A stretch of 8,514 nt of DNA from Tissierellales bacterium. GTDB taxonomy: Bacteria; Bacillota_A; Clostridia; Tissierellales; JASKZW01. How positions within the stretch are numbered: the first letter of the stretch is position 1; each line of letters begins with the position of its first letter. Both the position numbers and the translations under genes were made by a program. Under the pieces are notes generated by a model. It ran no database searches and was not told where the DNA came from. It saw only the letters and a list, made by a program, of their open reading frames with translations. Where the stretch lies: assembly GCA_030147425.1 (NCBI GenBank), contig JASKZW010000038.1, positions 1 through 8,514 of the forward strand, read 5' to 3'. Of the stretch, positions 6,112-8,514 are shown piece by piece.

Positions 6112-6913
6112 TAAATTAGTGGATAAGTATTTTAGACAAGATAAATTGCCTCACATATGGTGTCCAGGCTGTGGGAACGGAATAGTTACAAGGGCTATAG
6201 TAAAGGCCATTGATAACTTAGGCCTGGATCCAGACAAGGTTTGTATAGTTTCAGGTATAGGTTGTTCATCAAGAGCTTCTGGTTACTTAGACTTTAATAC
6301 TGTACATACAATTCACGGTAGGGCTTTAGCCTTTGCAACTGGTATAAAGCTAGCTAATCCAGAATTAGAGGTTATAGTAATAACAGGAGATGGGGATGCA
6401 AGTGCTATAGGTGGAAACCATTTAATTCATGCATGTAGAAGAAATATAGATATAACGACTATAGTATTTAACAACAATATTTATGGAATGACAGGTGGAC
6501 AGTACTCACCAACAACTCCTACAGGAGACAAGGGTACTACAGCACCTTATGGAAATATAGATGATACTTTTGATATTTGTAAATTATCAGAAGCAGCAGG
6601 AGCTACATATGTAGCAAGATCTACAGCTTATCATGCAAATATGATTATAAAACAAGTTGAAAAAGGAATAAAGAACAAAGGTTTTTCCTTAATAGAAGCT
6701 GTAACTACTTGTCCAACCTATTATGGACGTAGAAATAAAAAAGGTGGAGCAGTAGATATGATGAATATGCTTAAGGATGAAAGCATGAATGTAACAGCTG
6801 CAAGAAAATTAGGAGAAGAAAAGTCCCAAGGAAAAATTATAATCGGAGACTTGTACGAAGGGGAAAGGGCAGAGTATACAGAGAAGTACGATAGGCTTAG
6901 TAAAAATTGTTAG
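6104..6913 (+). CDS. korB: 2-oxoglutarate:ferredoxin oxidoreductase beta subunit
   Basis: KorB supplies the diphosphate-binding half of the thiamine-diphosphate site. The 269-residue product has LPHIWCPGCGNGI (15-27), GIGCSSR (51-57), HGRALAFATGIKLA (71-84) and the TPP/Mg2+ motif beginning GDGD (95-98) and ending with NNNIYGMTGGQ (123-133), then SPTTPTG. The C-terminal part has TYYGRRN, typical of KorB. Length and all core motifs are normal for the four-subunit enzyme class. It begins with AAGGAGG (6089-6095) 8 bases before the ATG and overlaps korA by 8 bases, so alpha and beta are translationally coupled, which suits their 1:1 core. The beta subunit of 2-oxoisovalerate oxidoreductase is the only close alternative. 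Confidence 0.93.
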   Translation: MTSKLVDKYFRQDKLPHIWCPGCGNGIVTRAIVKAIDNLGLDPDKVCIVSGIGCSSRASGYLDFNTVHTIHGRALAFATGIKLANPELEVIVITGDGDASAIGGNHLIHACRRNIDITTIVFNNNIYGMTGGQYSPTTPTGDKGTTAPYGNIDDTFDICKLSEAAGATYVARSTAYHANMIIKQVEKGIKNKGFSLIEAVTTCPTYYGRRNKKGGAVDMMNMLKDESMNVTAARKLGEEKSQGKIIIGDLYEGERAEYTEKYDRLSKNC

Positions 6914-6936
6914 TTTACAAAGGAGAGGAAAATTAA

Positions 6937-7509
6937 ATGAATAAAAGAGAATTTATTCTGAGTGGTTCAGGTGGGCAAGGTTTAATTTTAGCAGGGATTA
7001 TCCTAGCTGAAAGCTCATTAAAGGACGGTAAGAAAGCAATTCAAATGCAATCATTTGGACCTGAAGCAAGGGGTGGGGCAAGTAAGGCAGAGGTACTAAT
7101 AAGTGATGAAGAAATTAATTATCCAAAAGTAACTGAAGCAGATGTATTATTATGCCTAACTCAAAAATCTTTAGAAAAATACGAAAGTTCCTTAAAAGAG
7201 GGCGGAATATTAATAATAGATCAAGATATTAGGATTGATGGAGATTTAGAAGAAAAACTAAAAAGTAAAAAAGTAATTCAAATACCAATAATTCAAACGG
7301 CTATAGATACAGGAAGGGTTATGGTAGCTAATATTGTAGCTTTAGGAGCTATTAGAAAGGCTACAGAAATTGTTTCTGAAGAAGCCTTACAAGAAGCTAT
7401 CTTATCTAGGGTTCCAAAGGGAACAGAAGATATGAACTTAAAGGCTTTCCAAGCAGGACAAAATTTAGTAGAGAAAGAAAAGGTTGTTTTATATGGAGAA
7501 GTCTCCTAG
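6937..7509 (+). CDS. korC: 2-oxoglutarate:ferredoxin oxidoreductase gamma subunit
   Basis: The gamma subunit is thought to bind CoA and position it at the alpha/beta active site. The 190-residue protein opens with a glycine-rich FILSGSGGQGLILAG segment (6-20, GSGGQG at 10-15). QSFGPEARGGASKAEVLIS (38-56) follows, the hallmark of the catalytic-domain gamma family, and later a NIVALGAI helix. It is a complete single-domain subunit. It lies 23 bases after korB, the only real gap in the operon, with AGGAG at 6921-6925 ahead of the ATG. Its last 17 bases overlap the downstream regulator gene. Together with korD, korA and korB it completes a four-subunit enzyme, with no subunit missing. Confidence 0.92.
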   Translation: MNKREFILSGSGGQGLILAGIILAESSLKDGKKAIQMQSFGPEARGGASKAEVLISDEEINYPKVTEADVLLCLTQKSLEKYESSLKEGGILIIDQDIRIDGDLEEKLKSKKVIQIPIIQTAIDTGRVMVANIVALGAIRKATEIVSEEALQEAILSRVPKGTEDMNLKAFQAGQNLVEKEKVVLYGEVS

Positions 7510-8365
7510 TGTTGTTAAACTAATTAAGGAAGAATATAAGAACCTAAGTAAGGGTCAAAAGCTTATAGCAGACTATATTATAGACAACTATGATAAAGCA
7601 GCCTTTATGACAGCAGCTAAGCTAGGTGAGGCTGTAGGTGTTAGCGAATCTACTGTAGTTAGATTCGCTAATGCTATAGGCTTTGATGGCTATAAGGACT
7701 TGCAAAATCAAATGCATGAAATGATTAAAAATAAGTTAACTACTGTTGAGAGAATTAATCTTAGCCAGGACTATAAGGAACAACAGGATGTTATAAAAAT
7801 GGCCTTTACTAAGGATATTGATAATATAGAGAGAACCCTCTTAGCTATAGACTATGAAGAGTTTGAAAAAGCCGTTCAAATGACTTTAACAGCTAAGAAT
7901 GTTTATATTATTGGTATGAGAAGTTCTTACTTTTTAGCCGGTTATCTAGGTTTTTACTTGAATTTTCTTTTTGATAATGTTAATGTCATTAACTATGGTA
8001 CTAGCGACATCTTTGAGCAGCTAGTAAGGGCTGACAAAGATGATCTAGTAATAGCCATATCTTATCCAAGATACTCTAAATTAACTCTTCGTGCATTAGA
8101 TTATGTTAGGGGCAAGGGATCCAAAATAATAAGTATAACTGATAGTGAAACATCACCTTCAGCCGAATACTCAGATATAACTTTATTGGCAGGCAGTGAT
8201 ATGCTGTCTTTTGTTGACTCTATTGTAGCAGCAATGAGCCTTATAAATGCCTTTATTTTAACCCTAGGCTTAGAAAAAGAAGAGGATATAAGAAAAAGCT
8301 TTAATGAATTAGAATATATTTGGACAAAAAACGATGTATATATAAAAAATATAAAGGATAGGTAG
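7493..8365 (+). CDS. RpiR/MurR-family transcriptional regulator (HTH_6 + SIS domain)
   Basis: The 290-residue protein has the standard RpiR layout. The N-terminal DNA-binding domain (about 1-77) includes LSKGQKLIADYI (18-29) and a helix-turn-helix around 40-61 (AAKLGEAVGVSESTVVRFAN), ending in the GFDGYKDLQ segment typical of the family. The C-terminal SIS domain (about 130-265) has VYIIGMRSSYFLAGYL and IAISYPRYSKLTLRAL. In phosphosugar-binding members these places usually read like G.G.S and SHSG.T. The R-SS and PRYS variant seen here belongs to a different branch, so the effector may not be a sugar phosphate (inference). The start is the ATG at 7493, with AAAAGG 9 bases upstream; an in-frame TTG at 7484 is less likely. 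It overlaps korC by 17 bases, so it is coupled to the KOR genes and probably regulates the operon, including itself. The target site is not proven. Confidence 0.9.
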   Translation: MEKSPSVVKLIKEEYKNLSKGQKLIADYIIDNYDKAAFMTAAKLGEAVGVSESTVVRFANAIGFDGYKDLQNQMHEMIKNKLTTVERINLSQDYKEQQDVIKMAFTKDIDNIERTLLAIDYEEFEKAVQMTLTAKNVYIIGMRSSYFLAGYLGFYLNFLFDNVNVINYGTSDIFEQLVRADKDDLVIAISYPRYSKLTLRALDYVRGKGSKIISITDSETSPSAEYSDITLLAGSDMLSFVDSIVAAMSLINAFILTLGLEKEEDIRKSFNELEYIWTKNDVYIKNIKDR

Positions 8366-8389
8366 AATAACTTATTCTTTATATTTTTT
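8344..8389 (+). terminator. Intrinsic terminator overlapping the end of the RpiR-type gene
   Basis: Bases 8344-8356 are the exact reverse complement of 8377-8389 (13 bp). The stem continues inward through 8362/8371 with two G-T pairs, for about 19 pairs and an 8-base loop (8363-8370). The descending arm ends in six Ts (8384-8389). The RpiR stop codon TAG (8363-8365) sits in the loop, so the last codons of the gene form one arm. A smaller alternative hairpin GAATA-ACT-TATTC (8365-8377) also precedes the T-rich stretch. Confidence 0.72.
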
Positions 8390-8410
8390 AATACTATATC
8401 ATAATAAATC

Positions 8411-8426
8411 TTATCATAAATGATAA
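8411..8426. promoter_or_regulatory. Candidate operator or promoter element: TTATCAT palindrome
   Basis: TTATCAT-AA-ATGATAA has 7-bp perfect arms and lies 29 bases before the ATG of the phosphatase gene. TATCATAA also occurs at 8397-8404, 15 bases upstream of the copy at 8412-8419. The region is so AT-rich that I cannot place a -35/-10 pair confidently; the TATCAT elements could themselves be -10 boxes. Confidence 0.35.
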
Positions 8427-8455
8427 ACTAAAAATTAATTGAAAGGAAAATCTAA

Positions 8456-8514
8456 ATGAAAACTATTTATCTTATAAGACATGGAGAAACTGAATGGAAT
8501 CTAAAAAAGAAAAC
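8456..8514 (+). CDS. Histidine phosphatase family protein, N-terminal fragment (runs off window)
   Basis: Nineteen codons are visible: an ATG with GAAAGG (8441-8446) 9 bases upstream, followed by a short strand and the motif LIRHGETEWN. RHGE(T) is the catalytic signature of the histidine phosphatase (phosphoglycerate mutase-like) superfamily, whose histidine (residue 9 here) is transiently phosphorylated. Members include cofactor-dependent phosphoglycerate mutases, alpha-ribazole phosphatase (CobC), GpmB-like phosphatases and fructose-2,6-bisphosphatase-like enzymes; this fragment cannot tell them apart. It lies beyond the terminator at 8344-8389, so it is probably a separate transcription unit. 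The rest of the gene is outside the window. Confidence 0.85.
   Translation, partial: MKTIYLIRHGETEWNLKKK

Noticed and set aside
7484..7492. TTG three codons upstream as the start of the RpiR-type gene
   Set aside because: It directly abuts the AAAAGG site, leaving no spacing. The ATG at 7493 has a 9-base gap.

Overview
The window is AT-rich (about one third G+C by eye). Every supported gene lies on the + strand and is packed tightly, with strong AGGAGG-type ribosome binding sites, frequent AGA/AGG arginine codons and two TTG starts. Together with ScpA/ScpB, a Pdp-type nucleoside phosphorylase, a YtqB/MnmM-type methyltransferase and a ferredoxin-dependent 2-oxoacid oxidoreductase, this points to an anaerobic low-GC Bacillota, probably Clostridia/Tissierellia. 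The genus cannot be fixed from this sequence. I see no tRNA, rRNA, CRISPR array, insertion sequence or other sign of recent transfer.

Layout. (1) Bases 1-4616 form one compact block ending in a clear intrinsic terminator: the 3' part of a pyrimidine-nucleoside phosphorylase gene (pdp), scpA and scpB (chromosome condensation/segregation), an rluB-type 23S rRNA pseudouridine synthase, an mnmM/ytqB-type tRNA methyltransferase, and a biotin-dependent carboxyltransferase subunit (oxaloacetate decarboxylase alpha / pyruvate carboxylase B type) with no biotin-carrier domain. Gaps are 16 bases or less, and several stop codons sit inside the next gene's ribosome binding site. (2) Bases 4617-4769 are a regulatory region with a good extended -10 promoter and a perfect 19-bp palindrome touching its -35 box. 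(3) Bases 4770-8389 hold a complete four-subunit 2-oxoglutarate:ferredoxin oxidoreductase, in the order ferredoxin-alpha-beta-gamma (korD-korA-korB-korC). An RpiR/MurR-family regulator overlaps the end of korC, and a terminator is built around the regulator's stop codon. (4) Bases 8390-8514 hold a short intergenic region with a palindrome and the first 19 codons of a histidine-phosphatase (phosphoglycerate mutase-like) gene.

How the genes work together. The first block mixes nucleoside salvage, chromosome organisation and RNA modification, with one metabolic gene at its distal end. The second is a catabolic/anabolic module: KOR interconverts 2-oxoglutarate + CoA + oxidised ferredoxin with succinyl-CoA + CO2 + reduced ferredoxin. 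The carboxyltransferase just upstream handles oxaloacetate/pyruvate, so the two units together suggest the C4/C5 branches of an incomplete TCA cycle or amino-acid fermentation (inference). The co-transcribed RpiR-type protein is the obvious candidate regulator of the KOR promoter. Its SIS domain does not carry the usual phosphosugar signature, so its effector may not be a sugar phosphate. No wholly new system is evident. The most interesting lead is the KOR operon with its embedded regulator and candidate operator.
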